Shown here piece by piece: positions 32,840-44,880 of a DNA stretch of 64,000 nt; within the stretch, counting starts at the first letter, position 1, and every line of letters begins with the position of its first letter. The DNA is from Diadema setosum. Taxonomy: Eukaryota > Echinodermata > Echinoidea > Diadematoida > Diadematidae. The DNA lies in NCBI GenBank assembly GCA_033980235.1, contig CM067072.1, positions 15,689,047 through 15,753,046 of the forward strand, written 5' to 3'. The notes under the pieces are model-generated. The model saw only the letters and a program-made list of their open reading frames with translations. It searched no databases and was not told the DNA's origin. The position numbers and the translations under genes were made by a program.

Positions 32840-35010
32840 AATTGAAATATTTCGAAACAGTTTGACAAAGTTGGCACTCGACTTTTTATATATAGATTCA
32901 CTTGTTACATGTTCTGCTGGTTTGTTCACCTGATAACTCTAAGATTAACACTGTCTAAAATTTTTATATAAGAAAAGATACTCATATTGAGGGAATAGAA
33001 AACATCAGAAATAGAAATTGCTAATAAATCTAATAAAATGTAATACATGTGTAGTGGGAATAGTGTATAAACCCCAATGAACAATTTTCTGAAATATTCT
33101 AGACAAATTTTGTCACGAGAAAATACAAATTATAGATTTATATTAACATTTATGGTGATTTCGAAATTGATCTATGGAAATGCTTCAAAAATCATCTCAA
33201 CTTATACCACTTTTCGTTTAGAAATCCCAACAACTATAAGAATACAAATACATTTTTAAATTCACTATATTCGTATGATGTACATAAGTAATGTATTATT
33301 CTGATGAATTTATCAAAAAAAAAAAAAAACCCGCAAGATATCTGTTAATGCTACTTGAAGTATTAAAAATGAGATGACAAGCAAAATACACCGCGCAGTT
33401 GTTCAGATATTTTAGACTCAATAGGAGAAATATCAACCCTGCCGAAAATACATAAGCTGCTTTTATTCTGTCCTATATTAGCTTCCAAATCATGTTGTAA
33501 TAATAAGCATTTAACACTGTATTTTGATATTTTATTCCAATTGACAAACATGAAACATCCATTTGAAACAATGATGGCATTAATTTTAAACTTGAAAGCA
33601 AATAATTTCTTGATGATTAAGATAGATATCACACTATAGAAAATTATCTCTAAAGTATCACTCTCTGTTTCATGCTGTCCTGATTTATCAAAATTAGCAA
33701 AGGTAGTTGCAATTTATTTAAAGAAAGATAATCATACCAATGATTAAATTAATCATCGTCCTATTTCTTCTTTTTTTCATGCATATAAAAGTACTAGAAA
33801 AATGTTTACCTTGTTTTGTTGTAAGGGAATGGATTATTTTTTATCATTAAAAATAAATTCAATCTGGTCAATTTTGCTTTCGCGAAAAATCACTATCGAT
33901 TTTGCAATGACACAATTACTAGAAGCAAATATTAATTTCTCTGGTCTAAAATATCAAAATGAAACACTACCTTATCTATATTTGTGATTATGGATGATAT
34001 TTTACTTTTTTTACTGTAACATATAGGTGCTTCTTCTCGCAAATTTGTCTTCAGTAAGATAACGTTTCATCGCATCATACTTATCAAAGTATCAAGGGTT
34101 GATTTGAAAGGATTCCAATCTATTCTTAGGTTCATGCCTACACAATGTTGAAATGTGACATGAAATATTTCGAAACAGTTTGCTATACCGTCAGCAATTG
34201 ACTTTTCTTAGATTGGCTTGTTTAGTATTCTGCTGGCTTAATCGCCTGTAAGCTTACTTTAACATTGACCGACACTTGAATATAAAATAAGAAAACAAAC
34301 TCATACCGATTGAATACAAAATTTAATGGAAATTGTAGATACATTTGGAATCTGTAATAGCGGGAATATTATATAAACGTCAGGAAACAATGCCTTTAGC
34401 TTTCTTAAATAGATTAGAAAAAGTGTAACGTGAAAATATGTATATTAACTTTTTTGGTGATTTTGATATTGCTCTATGGAAATGCTCCACAAATTATCTC
34501 AGCTAATGCTACTTTTAGTTTAATTAGAATTACTAACAATTATAAGAATACAGATGCGTTTCCAATTCATTATCCTCGTATGCTTTTCACCCTTGTATTT
34601 TCTAACGTACCAACCAGAATTACCCTAATGCCTGCAACATTAATTGATAATATATTTACTAATTGATTTAGTATTAATGCTAGTAGTGCCTTTTCTTACT
34701 TAGGTTACCGATCATTTACCAATATTTTTTTTTATTTCTTCAGAAGTTCGATTCGATGGTAATTAAGAAACCCATGAACACACATGAAAAGAAAAATATA
34801 AAAAGCTGATTAAGATGATCAATAAGTGACAGTGCCATACTGTTAAAAATACTTGAAAGAAAAGTATGAAGGATTTTTTTTTTTGTCATAAAAAAACTCA
34901 CTCTATAGCTCAATTTAGCTGTAGGAAAAAATGATTATCGATTCGCAATAACTAGATTGCTACATACAATCCAACAGTCTTTGTTAGAAAAATAAGTCAT
35001 TCTACCCCCG
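32840..35010 (+). repeat. Two diverged tandem copies of an AT-rich unit with LINE RT traces
   Basis: Copy A (about 32840-33960) and copy B (about 34158-35010) share the anchors GAAATATTTCGAAACAGTTTG (32844 and 34162), CTATGGAAATGCT (33172 and 34473) and TATCGATT.TGCAAT (33893 and 34935). Copy B is shorter by internal deletion. Within copy A the plus strand reads INHRPIS and then, after a shift, KVLEKC near 33745-33805, the usual RT neighbourhood of LINEs. Both copies also hold a short hydrophobic segment (LTFLVILILLYGNA in B) of unknown meaning. Confidence 0.55.
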
Positions 35011-35189
35011 TATTCGTGCACCTTATTAAAGGGTTTTGATACTGCCGACTACTAAATTTTACTCAAAAAGTTGTTGAAAGTAAAGATAGTTTTGTCATGA
35101 GTGAAAAACTACCTCTCAAATAGGCGAAAATAAGTTTCTATTCATAATGTAACATCTCCAATATCTTTTATTACCTACAGATTTTCAAA

Positions 35190-35700
35190 AGGTTCTAATC
35201 CTGGCCCATAATTTTTCGTTTCCAGTCTTGTCCCATTTTATCGTTCATCTTATTCGCTGCTGATATCAACATTTCGCTGTCCCACAAGAACGAAGAAGAA
35301 TAGATATTGCGCATCTTCAAAATACTCGTAGATTTGTAGATTTACCACAAACTATTACCAATGATAATCCGCCATCCTGGTAAAAAAAGAATGATTATGT
35401 TGACGTTCTTGCTATAAGGCCTATACACAGCCAAATCATACCATAAGGCTAACACGTAAACAACGTGTCTTCTTCAATACCCAGTGGAATTGATATATTA
35501 TTGTAAGAATTTAAACATTTCCTGCCAGAGCATTCTCTTCTTAAAATATACAATGTCTTTGATTTACTATACATTGACACAACATTATCCAGGAAAGTTG
35601 AACACAACACAAAGATTAGACTATATCATAGAGTTTCATTTGAATATGGTTAGGATTTGCACAAAGTCATAATTTCTCACACACTGCTCTTTTGTCTATA
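35190..35700 (+). pseudogene. Possible continuation of decayed LINE C
   Basis: Broken frames suggest an FAADD-like region near 35240-35300 followed by typical post-RT sequence, continuing the order seen at 33650-35010. It is too decayed for certainty. Confidence 0.3.
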
Positions 35701-35949
35701 ATCGTTATGCAAATACTTTACGAGTAGTTTTTTCTTTTAAATGTCACTAGGAAGTGCTCCCCCCAGATAACATTCTTCTTTCCATGCAATAGCAACTTAC
35801 AAATTGTTAGAACACTATGACATATTAAATGAATGCATTGTTGTATGATAAAAAAACACAAACTATAACTGAATGGTATTGAATAGAACTTGTTTTATAC
35901 CCAACAAGTGCATGCAACAATAGATACCTGTATAAATACCTGACTCCCT

Positions 35950-36150
35950 CTTACAGAAGATACGGGAAATAATATTACCTACAATAACATAAGTCACTGA
36001 CAATTCGAGGAAATGTGATTTTTTTTTCAAAAAGTAAAATTTTGAGTAATTATCTTTATATTATTTTCTTTGTATTATTGTTCTACGCATGTGATACGTG
36101 TGTGCAGCTGTTCTAGAATCGCTTGCCTCCTTCAGCAGTGTTGTACACAC
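35950..36150. mobile_element. Degenerate fragment of family A MITE
   Basis: GAAATAATATTACC, the AAAAAGTAAAATTTTG segment and TACGCATGTGA, then CCTTCAGCAGTG follow the same order as the right half of 17116-17661, with many changes. Confidence 0.45.
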
Positions 36151-36838
36151 TATGTCAACATAATGCATTTAAATTTGTGTGTATAGCTCCTGCACAGTAC
36201 ATGGAATGGATGTGTTTAGTCTATGTCTGAGATGACACTTACTAGTAACCAGGAGAGGCTAAATACTCTCAACTTTGAAATTTCCAACAACTATTGTGGA
36301 GCTAGTCTTGGCCATCAAGAGTTAAACTCCGATGCCAATTTTTTGAATAATTTTCTTGAAACATTGACTCTCATTATTATTATTTTGAGGATTTTGCTGG
36401 TAAATATTCAAAGAAGCCGCTGATTGTTCTAGTTTTTCGTGTACACATTTTAATTCTATGTGTTCGTCTAAAATTTTAATACAATGTCGACTTTTTTGAA
36501 TCTCTTAGACTGTGAATTTGATGCAATTTGGTTTTCCGAAACCGGGTTACAGGATAATGATAATGCTCAAATTTCTACTAGCATATAGCCAACTATTAAT
36601 CCTTCTCAAAAAAAAAAAGACGAACAGAAAAACAGGTGGTGGTGTAGCAATTTTTGCACGAAACACATCAAAGTATTTTCCTAGACCAGACTTGCAGCGT
36701 GCTGAAAATGTGTGATTAAATTTTTTTAGAACTTAAAAATGAAAAAGGAGGGAAAATATTGTTGCTGGTTGTTGTCTACAAACTTCCAAATGTGAATTCT
36801 TCTCTTTTTGTGGATGTTATTTATTCCCTTATTATGTG

Positions 36839-37381
36839 CACTACAAAACGTTTGGTGTTAAATATGAAACACCGAGCTAGTGTTAAATTTCCGGTGCTCA
36901 TTTTTGGTGTTAGATTAACACCCCCTGGTGTCATTTCAAAATATATGAATGTTCTTTTGAATAATTACTTTGTTACTGTTCTTCTTTTTGATTGTGAACT
37001 TCAACAAGACTATCAAGAACTTTCCGATAAAGTTCTTGATTTTTTAATAAAAAAGTCGGAAAACATTTACACCACAGTATCACCAGTTGGTGTGGTCTCC
37101 TATTGACACTGGGCGGGTGTTATATCATTGACAGTAACACAAGCAATATCAAATCAGCACCATGCGGTGTCATTGTCATGATTGTTGAATTAACATCAGC
37201 GCAGTGGCAAAAATATCACCAGCTACAGTGTCAAATAAACGCCACGAAGTGTCAGGCGAAAACTTTTTAACATCATCACAACCTACTTTCTACACCTGTG
37301 GGTATGGTCCTCTATTGACACTTGATCGGTGTTAGATTTAACACCCATGGTGTTACGTCAAACACCGATGTTTTTGCAGTG
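36839..37381. mobile_element. CACTG-ended GGTGT/ACACC dyad element, copy 2
   Basis: Same block order as 25292-25812: CACTACAAAACGTTTGGTGT at the left, complement of CACTGCAAAAACATCGGTGT at the right, with GTGTTAAATTTCCGGTGCTC and TAACACC dyads inside. It splits the endonuclease-to-RT part of LINE A, so it is younger than that LINE. Confidence 0.8.
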
Positions 37382-38641
37382 TGGTCTAGTAGCTGAAAAT
37401 AGATTAATCTATCTCTATCTCATGACCGAGACTCTTCCGAAGTCAGTAAGGCACAATTAAGAACAAGTTGAAGAAAGATACTTGCATAAACCCTGTAAAG
37501 CCAATGACACGCAATATAGGCAGTTCAGAAACAAATTCAATGTTCACATAGAAAAAAAGCTAAAAGAGATAATTATCAAGAAAAATCTATTTCCGTAAAA
37601 AGTGATATCAAATATACATGGAAAATGATTTATTCATTGATTGGTAAAAAGAAAGGTGACAGTGAAGAAAAAATGATTAAATGTGATGGAATATTATGAC
37701 GAAGTAACCTACATGACATTGCAATGCTTTTAATTGGTATTTTTTCTAGAATTGGACCACAATTAGCTAGTATAATACTTGATTCTAAAACTCATTTAAA
37801 GGAGTATTTGTCCATCTCCATCAGTGGAAGTACATATTTCTGTCCAACAAAAATGAAAGTGTAATATGCGATATGCTTAAATCATTAATTAAATGATTTA
37901 GCCCTATGTGTTATTGATGAAATCAGTGAACCACTTTGTCATATTTATAATTTGTCAAGAATTAGAGATGTTTTTCTGATGAGCTGAAAATTGTCCAAAT
38001 TTTTTAAAAGGGTGATAAAAGTGAAGTCAGTAATTACCGCCCAATTTCCGCTCTTCCATGTTTTTTTCCAAGATAGTTAAAACGATTTTTTATAGACATG
38101 TGATGACATTTCTATATAAAAATGATATTTTAGTAGGCAATGGTAGGATTCAGTTTCTATTTCGTAACAAGTACTCAACATTGATGATACTGGTGGACAA
38201 GTGTAATAAAAATTGTAGATACATTTGAAGAGAACTCATTTATGATTGGCATTTTCATAGATTTATCAAAGGTTTTGGATACGATTAATCGCACAATTAC
38301 GTTATCGAAATTGAGACACTATAAATGATATTCGTGGAATTGCTTATTGTTGGTTCAATAGTTACCTCTCTAGTCACTTTCAATGTACTCAGTTTAAATC
38401 ATGTGCTTCAAGTTTAATCAAATTTCCCGTGGTGTTCCTCAGGGCCCCTTGCTAGGACCTTTACTCTTTGTTTTATACATTAACGACATTGAAAATGTAT
38501 CCCCTATGCTTTCTTTTCTTCTCTGTGCAGGCGATACTAATATCATTCGTAAACATACACATTTGAATGAGATTCAAAGGCATTCAAACGATAATTTGCA
38601 GATAATTAGTGTATGGTTTCGTGCCAATAAATTGTCAGTTA

Positions 38642-38777
38642 CAACTGGTTGACAAATTGCCCAACATCATACATACTCGAGTATGTACGCCCATGATTTT
38701 TTATCATGGCTACTACTAAAACACTGATCAATTCAGTGCTTATTTACGTCGATGTTGGACAATTTGTCAATCAGTTG
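38642..38777. mobile_element. 136-bp cloverleaf-like inverted-repeat element
   Basis: Terminal inverted repeats of 27 bp (25 matches; left end CAACTGGTTGACAAATTG) enclose three internal hairpins: ACATACTCGAGTATGT (38671-38686), CCATGAT/ATCATGG (38691-38709) and CACTGA/TCAGTG (38722-38738). It is inserted just after the RT of LINE A. Class unknown. Confidence 0.7.
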
Positions 38778-39686
38778 CAATGAAAACATCTCGACGGAAG
38801 AATTTCATTAATTTGAATAAACTGTCAATTCATCCGAAAAAGTGAAATTTCATGATATTCAGTAATCTCAGCAGAGTCTATAATTTATGTACACTTGAAA
38901 TGATTTGAATGGTGTATGGTTGAATACATCAACTTCCTTGAGGTTTATGTACACTCAAAGTTGAGTCGGAAGTATCACATAAGAGAAGTTGAAAAGAAAG
39001 TATCAAGAAGCATTGGTATTATTTGCGAGACTCCGGCCCAATTTGTATAAAAATTTCTTGATAATGTTGTATTGTACATTCATCCTCCCCAACCCTATTT
39101 CTCTTCCTGCATTTGGTATGGGCAAACACATGCCAGTCGCTCCTTTAAAAAAAAAAAAATGTCTTCAAAATAAAATTGTTCGATTGATAGTTGGTGCATC
39201 CCGTAGAATTAATGCTAAACAGTACTGTCGTTTGAAATGAGGCTTATGACAATTCATGATATACTGCTTTTTCAACAAGATGTTTCTGTGTACAAAACTA
39301 TTAACAAAACCATACCATCCCGTTTAGAGACATCTTTCCCCTACCAAGAGTTTTCATAATTACCGCGCACACGAGTATCGACTTGTCTATACATCTTGCA
39401 AGTCATACAACAATGTCATACCAGTATAATACTAGTATTCGTTTCACTGGACCAAAAACCTGTGGAACTCACGTTTTCAGTGCCTTATCTACTTTTATGA
39501 ATGCATTTAAAAAGCAGATTTAAGAAGTATTTGTTATCAATGCCCTGCAAGTAAAATTTGAAGAATTCTTGATCTAGGGTAGATCAACAAGCATTTATAC
39601 ACGTATATTGTGGGGTTTTTTTCTATCATGGAATCGGTGAGCTTGTACCTTGCTTATTTTTCTTCTTCTTTTCAATTCTCCTTAAT

Positions 39687-40000
39687 GGCCCGAATTCACG
39701 AATGTGGTACAAATGAAACCATGGTATAAACCATGGACAAAAACCATGGAGCGCCGAGTGTCGCATGGAATATTTCGTTACGAAATTGGTCATTTCGTCG
39801 ACAAAATGACCGTTTCGTTAACGAAATTATAATTTCGTGGACGAAATGTTAATTTAGTTTCAAAATATTGTCATTTCGTTACAAAATAATGATTTTATCG
39901 ACGAAATGACTGATTTCGTAACGAAATATTCCATGTGACGCTTGGCACTCCATGATTTAAACCATGGTTTCATTTGTACCACCTTCGTGAATTCGGGCCT
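39687..40000. mobile_element. MITE with array of TTTCGT/ACGAAA dyads, copy 1
   Basis: Ends GGCCCGAATTCACGAA and complement (TTCGTGAATTCGGGCC) with further paired blocks ACCATGGT and CCATGGA. The core (about 39770-39935) is a run of roughly seven short dyads TTTCGT-nn-ACGAAA, about 20 bp apart. It is inserted in the 3' part of LINE A. The copy at 44664-44880 has far fewer dyads. Confidence 0.8.
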
Positions 40001-40225
40001 TTGTGTATTTGTGTTTGTACGTACATAATTCTTGTATCAACTGTATTCACACTTTTATATCGTATCACAGGGCATCCCAACACAAGTTACCTATTAGCGT
40101 AACTTCTCGGACATGTCCTCATCCTATCTCTGTATAGCTGTCGTGTTCCATGTAAATGTATCATTGTGATTGATCTGATGTGAATCGAGTGGAAAAAATG
40201 CATTTTGATATTTGAATAACATGTA

Positions 40226-42663
40226 TGTGAACATTCACATATACGTCCGAAACTTCACGACCGAAATAATATCAGTGTATGACATGTAACTACCGCCGAA
40301 AATAGGTAAAGAAATTTCAGTCGCGCTTTGAAGTGGCATCTGTCGGAACGGTTTGACAATTCAATAATAATATCGACGTGGACCGTGATAGGCATATACT
40401 GTTCTTAGCAAGTGGCGCTACTGATACAAACGGGAATTCTGAATGTTTCAAAACGGCCATATGGATAGCTACTGGTGGTAATAGGATTCATGGGTCATGC
40501 CAAACGATGGCCATAAAAATTTGCAGCACTACTGACGTTACCAGATCACACAAGAATACTAACAACTTGTCAAGAAGAACTATTACTCGTTCAGTTCAAC
40601 CTAGATTCTTTTAACTAACGGGTTATATTAGTCACTTTATTCATGACACTTTCTTTTTGACAGTTAGATGGAAAAGCCTTCGCCACGTTTTTCTTTTTAA
40701 ATTTATCTAAATGTATTATACTTAAATTTTTTCTACAGAAGTGGTTGGTTGATTTCTTAGATTTAGCGACAAGATATATCAAACGACTTCAAGACTTTAA
40801 ATCGGTCTTATTCTGAAAGAGTAGTGATAATTGAGAGACCATTAGTGACATTAAGTAAGACGGTTGCCGGGCGGCATTTAACAATGTCATGATTCTTTTG
40901 TTATTAATCTGTCTACAAACGATCTTTAACGTGTCTCAAGACATGTTCAAATGCGTTTGTGAATCTAGAAGGGTGAGTAATGGTAACGTCACGGCAGTAT
41001 CATACAAATTAAAAGACTCCTCTGAGGTGAACGATTAGATAAAGATACGATCTTGTTTTTTCTTCAACGTGATAGTTGCTTCGAACACTCTCGCTTCTTT
41101 AAATTGGTCTCAACATCATGATATAGATGTGGACGGCTATACACGATCACTTTGAACACGTCATTGGTTGCCAGCAGCTCAGGGGAGTGGGACTACAAGG
41201 CTTGCGATATCGCTGCGCGGTCGCGGTAGCCAAACAAACTTCTGGCGCGCTTTGAACTGCCACTTGTTGGGCTGGTTTGCTCCTTCAAACACACTACAGC
41301 ACGACAAGCTATTAGGCTTCAAAAAGAAATTAGAAGCAAATCTTACTCATTCGTTTACCGTTTGACCACATCAAATCTGCGAATTTGAGCGTTATTTAAG
41401 TTGTATTTCATGCCATAATAACTGGTTACCACGAATTATATCTTGCATGCTTTCTTGGGATAAGCCATTAATAGGTCTTTGGTCTTTGTTGGATCCCAGC
41501 ATTTGATATTATTCTGTTTTAAATATCTGCTTACCTTTGTATCTAGTTATCAGTGATTCATTCGGTACAACATTTTGCCTCTTTTTCGGTCATCATAAAA
41601 TGTGAAGAAAAAATGAACTTGAGCTTGAACAACCTTTAATGACAAGTGACAACACACACCGGATTTGGATTCCGTACTGTCCATGACCAGAGTTAAAACA
41701 TTTTACGAGAATGACCAAATCGACTAGCGCGAGAAAACCCATCGAATTTTAAGACTACATTAACGACATTGATGTGAGCAAGTCATCATAATCATGTTCG
41801 GAGTGTAAACTTTGTTTTTTATTTTTTTATTTTTTTTCTCATTTTTTTCTATTTCCAGCTGAAATATGTAGATATTTTACAGAAATTAAATGCATTAATT
41901 AGATCACAATAAATAAAAAGATATGTATAAGTTTTTAGAATACTGAAAGCACTCGAAAATGCTTGAAATGGGGAGGAACGCTCAAATGCAAATCTTGTAA
42001 AGTACATTCCCCCCACACGTAGGACAACATAGTCATAAAATGATTGATATACTGTTATACATAAGAAGCGGAGTAACGAAAAAAAACATATATAATACTA
42101 AGCACGTTTTCCCCTTATTTATGCCTTAAGAAAGTTTAGGATCTGTTCAAAGAATTATAAACATTAATATTCTTTAAAATAGACAGATATCAATAAATGA
42201 GCTAACATAATTGTAAACCTGGAACAAAATGCCTCATGAGTAGAATTAAGATTGGTTGAGCAGAGAAAGGCACTGCATTTTTAAATTGACTTGTTCAAAC
42301 AATGACTATAAGAAAACAGTATTATCATGTCATTTATCCAGTCTAAAGACATGAAAAATGAGAAAGGTATCAAATTTTAAATAGTTACATTTTTTTTTAT
42401 TTTACACAAAACCTTAACATACGAAATTCTCTATGAGTTTAACTTAAAACAAAGCGGTGATATATAGTTTCTTATATCCGGCCTAAAGATGAGAACGATT
42501 AGATAAGAATACATTTTAAAGGTTTACATTTTTACGCAAACATTAATTTACGAAATACCCTATGAATACAACTAAATTGGTTGTAGACTTACAAATGCCA
42601 AAAGTGCGTTTCAAGTTTACTTGTTCAAAAAATACCTTCAGCAACTTGAAATGTGAGGAATTT
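40226..42663. other. No gene supported
   Basis: Only short frames without domains (for example 40378-40614 and 41168-41365) and T-rich runs near 41815-41850. Nothing further can be named. Confidence 0.45.
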
Positions 42664-42825
42664 TCACTTTGAGAGCAAGTATTTGTGAAGTGCCATTATT
42701 ATTTCGCGTACCCTCTCAACATGTGGTCGTTGGCTACTTGGAGTTACCCTGATGCCTATATACGGTCTCTTGGAGTTGTCATCGGGCGCAGTCAGGGGCA
42801 CTGGGGCAGGTGCTTGTGGCAGAAG
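42664..42825 (-). CDS. Candidate C-terminal exon, unrecognised
   Basis: On the minus strand the acceptor-like AAAGCTGCCAG ends at 42826. Then 53 codons run to TGA (42664-42666), beginning LLPQAPAPVPLTAPDDNSKR and continuing PYIGIRVTPSSQRPHVERVR to a basic end. It is proline-rich, then charged, with balanced third positions, unlike the AT-rich surroundings. An alternative ATCAGG|GTAACT donor at about 42738 could make it internal. The acceptor lacks a strong pyrimidine tract. No family recognised. Confidence 0.35.
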   Translation of the reverse strand, partial: LLPQAPAPVPLTAPDDNSKRPYIGIRVTPSSQRPHVERVREIIMALHKYLLSK

Positions 42826-44663
42826 CTGGCAGCTTTTAGCTTTTAAATTTAAAGTCGATTTAGTGCGATATATCTTACGATGCTGTGTGGTTCTTACACC
42901 CTTTTTTTTTTGGGGGGGGGGGCCCAGAAAATATTGTAACAGATGACTTAACAAAAAAATATCAATCTTAAGATACAGGAAATGACTCATATCACTGTTG
43001 GTAAGTCTTGGTAGCCCCATTTCCAATAGACGGATAACAGTTGAAATCTATGCTCAAGATGCGCATTTTTTATGGACACAAAATAATAAAACCGACCTCA
43101 AATTTCTGTAGGAATTCACTCAAAGTCTGAGGTAGTGTGTGTGTTTTACACTATCAAAACAATTGTGTCAACAATACATCACAACACATTGTTTTATCAA
43201 TACCTAATATTCAGTGTGTATCATGTTGGGAGTTACTGTATAACAACTTGGACCCCACCCCATGAATTCTGAAAATTTCATGGCTTTACTGATCCATGGT
43301 CACCTTGCCTTTGTTGTATATGTTTCAAGATTAATGTGAAAGGCGTATCTTGTCAGCATATTGATTATAATACAAAAAGTACACATTTTCGGAGTAGCCA
43401 TGTCCAGCACGTTTCAGATAGCGGATTCGATGACAATATCACTTATGTCTACCACAACGAACTGAAGTGTTAAATACGAAATTTTCATTTCATCTGCCTT
43501 GCATTTCCTTTGTAATTCAGATTATGAAATATCCACTTCATCTCAACGATATTGCGTGCGATTGATAAATCTTGTTTGTGATTTGGAATACAGCTATATA
43601 AAGTACTTTTTCCCCTTTTCCTGTACTTTTATAGTTGACCTTCGATAACCAAACAAAACAAAACAAGCACCAACAATGCAGCTTTGGTTTGGTAACAAAG
43701 ACAATTTTCTTACCTCTACGAGTTTTTCAAAGTATTTAAAGGTTTTGCTTGGAGTGTGTTTGTGCATGTGTGCTATGCATACTTAGATATTAAAACGCCT
43801 TTAAAAAAGAGCATGCAAAGCCTTGTTTAAAATCCGACTTCAAGTCACCAATGTGGTAATCCTCATATTATATATTCTCAGTTGTCTAGAATGATCGCAG
43901 TCTTTATATTGGTGTATACGAAGTTCCATTAGTTTGTAATGGAAAATGTATTTTTTTTTTCCTACGGAGGACAGAATTTAGATTGAAATGACACTTTTGC
44001 AGTCAGTTTACCAAGAGCACCTTGCTTTTTCTTTTTCATTTTCATAATGCTGAATTCTAGTTAGGAACATAAAAAACAACAACTAAGACCCACCTGGTGT
44101 TCACCTTCTTGAGTGTTAAGATAGGCGCATATGTAATTTATATACATTTCTGAAGCTGAAAATTCCTACGTTGAAGTAAGTTTTTTTTTAGTTTGGTCAT
44201 GTTTGATTGATTCTTGGGGGGGGGGGGTTGTTTTTGTTTTTGTTTTTGCTTTTTTATATCTTGGCAGATAACAGAAAATAGCGACGCTGGTAATCGAAAT
44301 ATATGTTGCCGTTCCTGACAATGTGCGTACAGCACTGATGCATGACCTGCAGACCTTTCACCTCTCACACAAAAACCAGCATCAACAACAAAAACAAGAA
44401 CTCATGTTGATTTCAATCAAGAAGGTGAATAAGGAACCATTTAACTACAATCATTTGATTAAAGTTGCAAACATGTGACTTTTGCCAAATTTCATGAAAC
44501 TTATGTAACAAATACCAGGATGCCTGGGAAGTCCTCAGATTGAAAGAAAAAAACCCAACATCTTTTGAGTTTTACCGCTGCAGAACATTGGAATTTTAAC
44601 TTTTGGTCTTTAGTAAAGGCAATCGGAATGACAATGATCAGAATTTCTACCATAGGACACCAT
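42826..44663. other. No gene supported
   Basis: Homopolymer pairs (T-run/G-run at 42901-42921 and 44183-44228) and AT-rich sequence only. Confidence 0.45.
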
Positions 44664-44880
44664 GGCTCGAATTCACGAAGGTGGAACAATGAAGGAAACC
44701 ATGGTTTAGGCCATGGACAATTTGTATGGAGCGCCAAGTGTCGCATGACCTATTTCGTTACGAAACCAGTTATTTCTTTACGAAATAGACCATATGACAC
44801 TTGGCACTCCATACAACGTGTACAAATTGTCCATGGTTTAAAACATGGCTTCAATTGTACCACCATCGTGAATTCGGGCC
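44664..44880. mobile_element. MITE of the TTTCGT/ACGAAA family, copy 2
   Basis: Left GGCTCGAATTCACGAAGGTG and right CGTGAATTCGGGCC are complementary; the inner blocks AACCATGGTTTAGGCCATGG and GCGCCAAGTGTCGCATG match copy 1. Only about two TTTCGT/ACGAAA dyads remain in the core. Confidence 0.8.

Larger units (their letters stand above)
36420..40225 (+). pseudogene. Decayed non-LTR retrotransposon (LINE A, Jockey/CR1-like)
   Basis: Domain order is intact although frames are broken. An endonuclease comes first (FDAIWFSETG near 36518-36548, GGGVAIFAR near 36636-36662). The RT follows: SNYRPIS at about 38029-38049, IFIDLSKVLDTINR near 38250-38290, and GVPQGPLLGPLLFVLYINDI near 38430-38490, then LCAGDTNI where YADDTNI is expected. 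The first catalytic Asp is therefore lost. The C-terminal LPAFGMG and SIRF.GPK-type segments run to about 39530, and a non-coding tail continues to about 40225. Three younger inverted-repeat elements interrupt it (36839-37381, 38642-38777, 39687-40000). Confidence 0.8.

Noticed and set aside
36223..36423. 66-codon frame just before LINE A
   Set aside because: It could be the LINE's 5' coding part but has no recognisable motif; not called separately.
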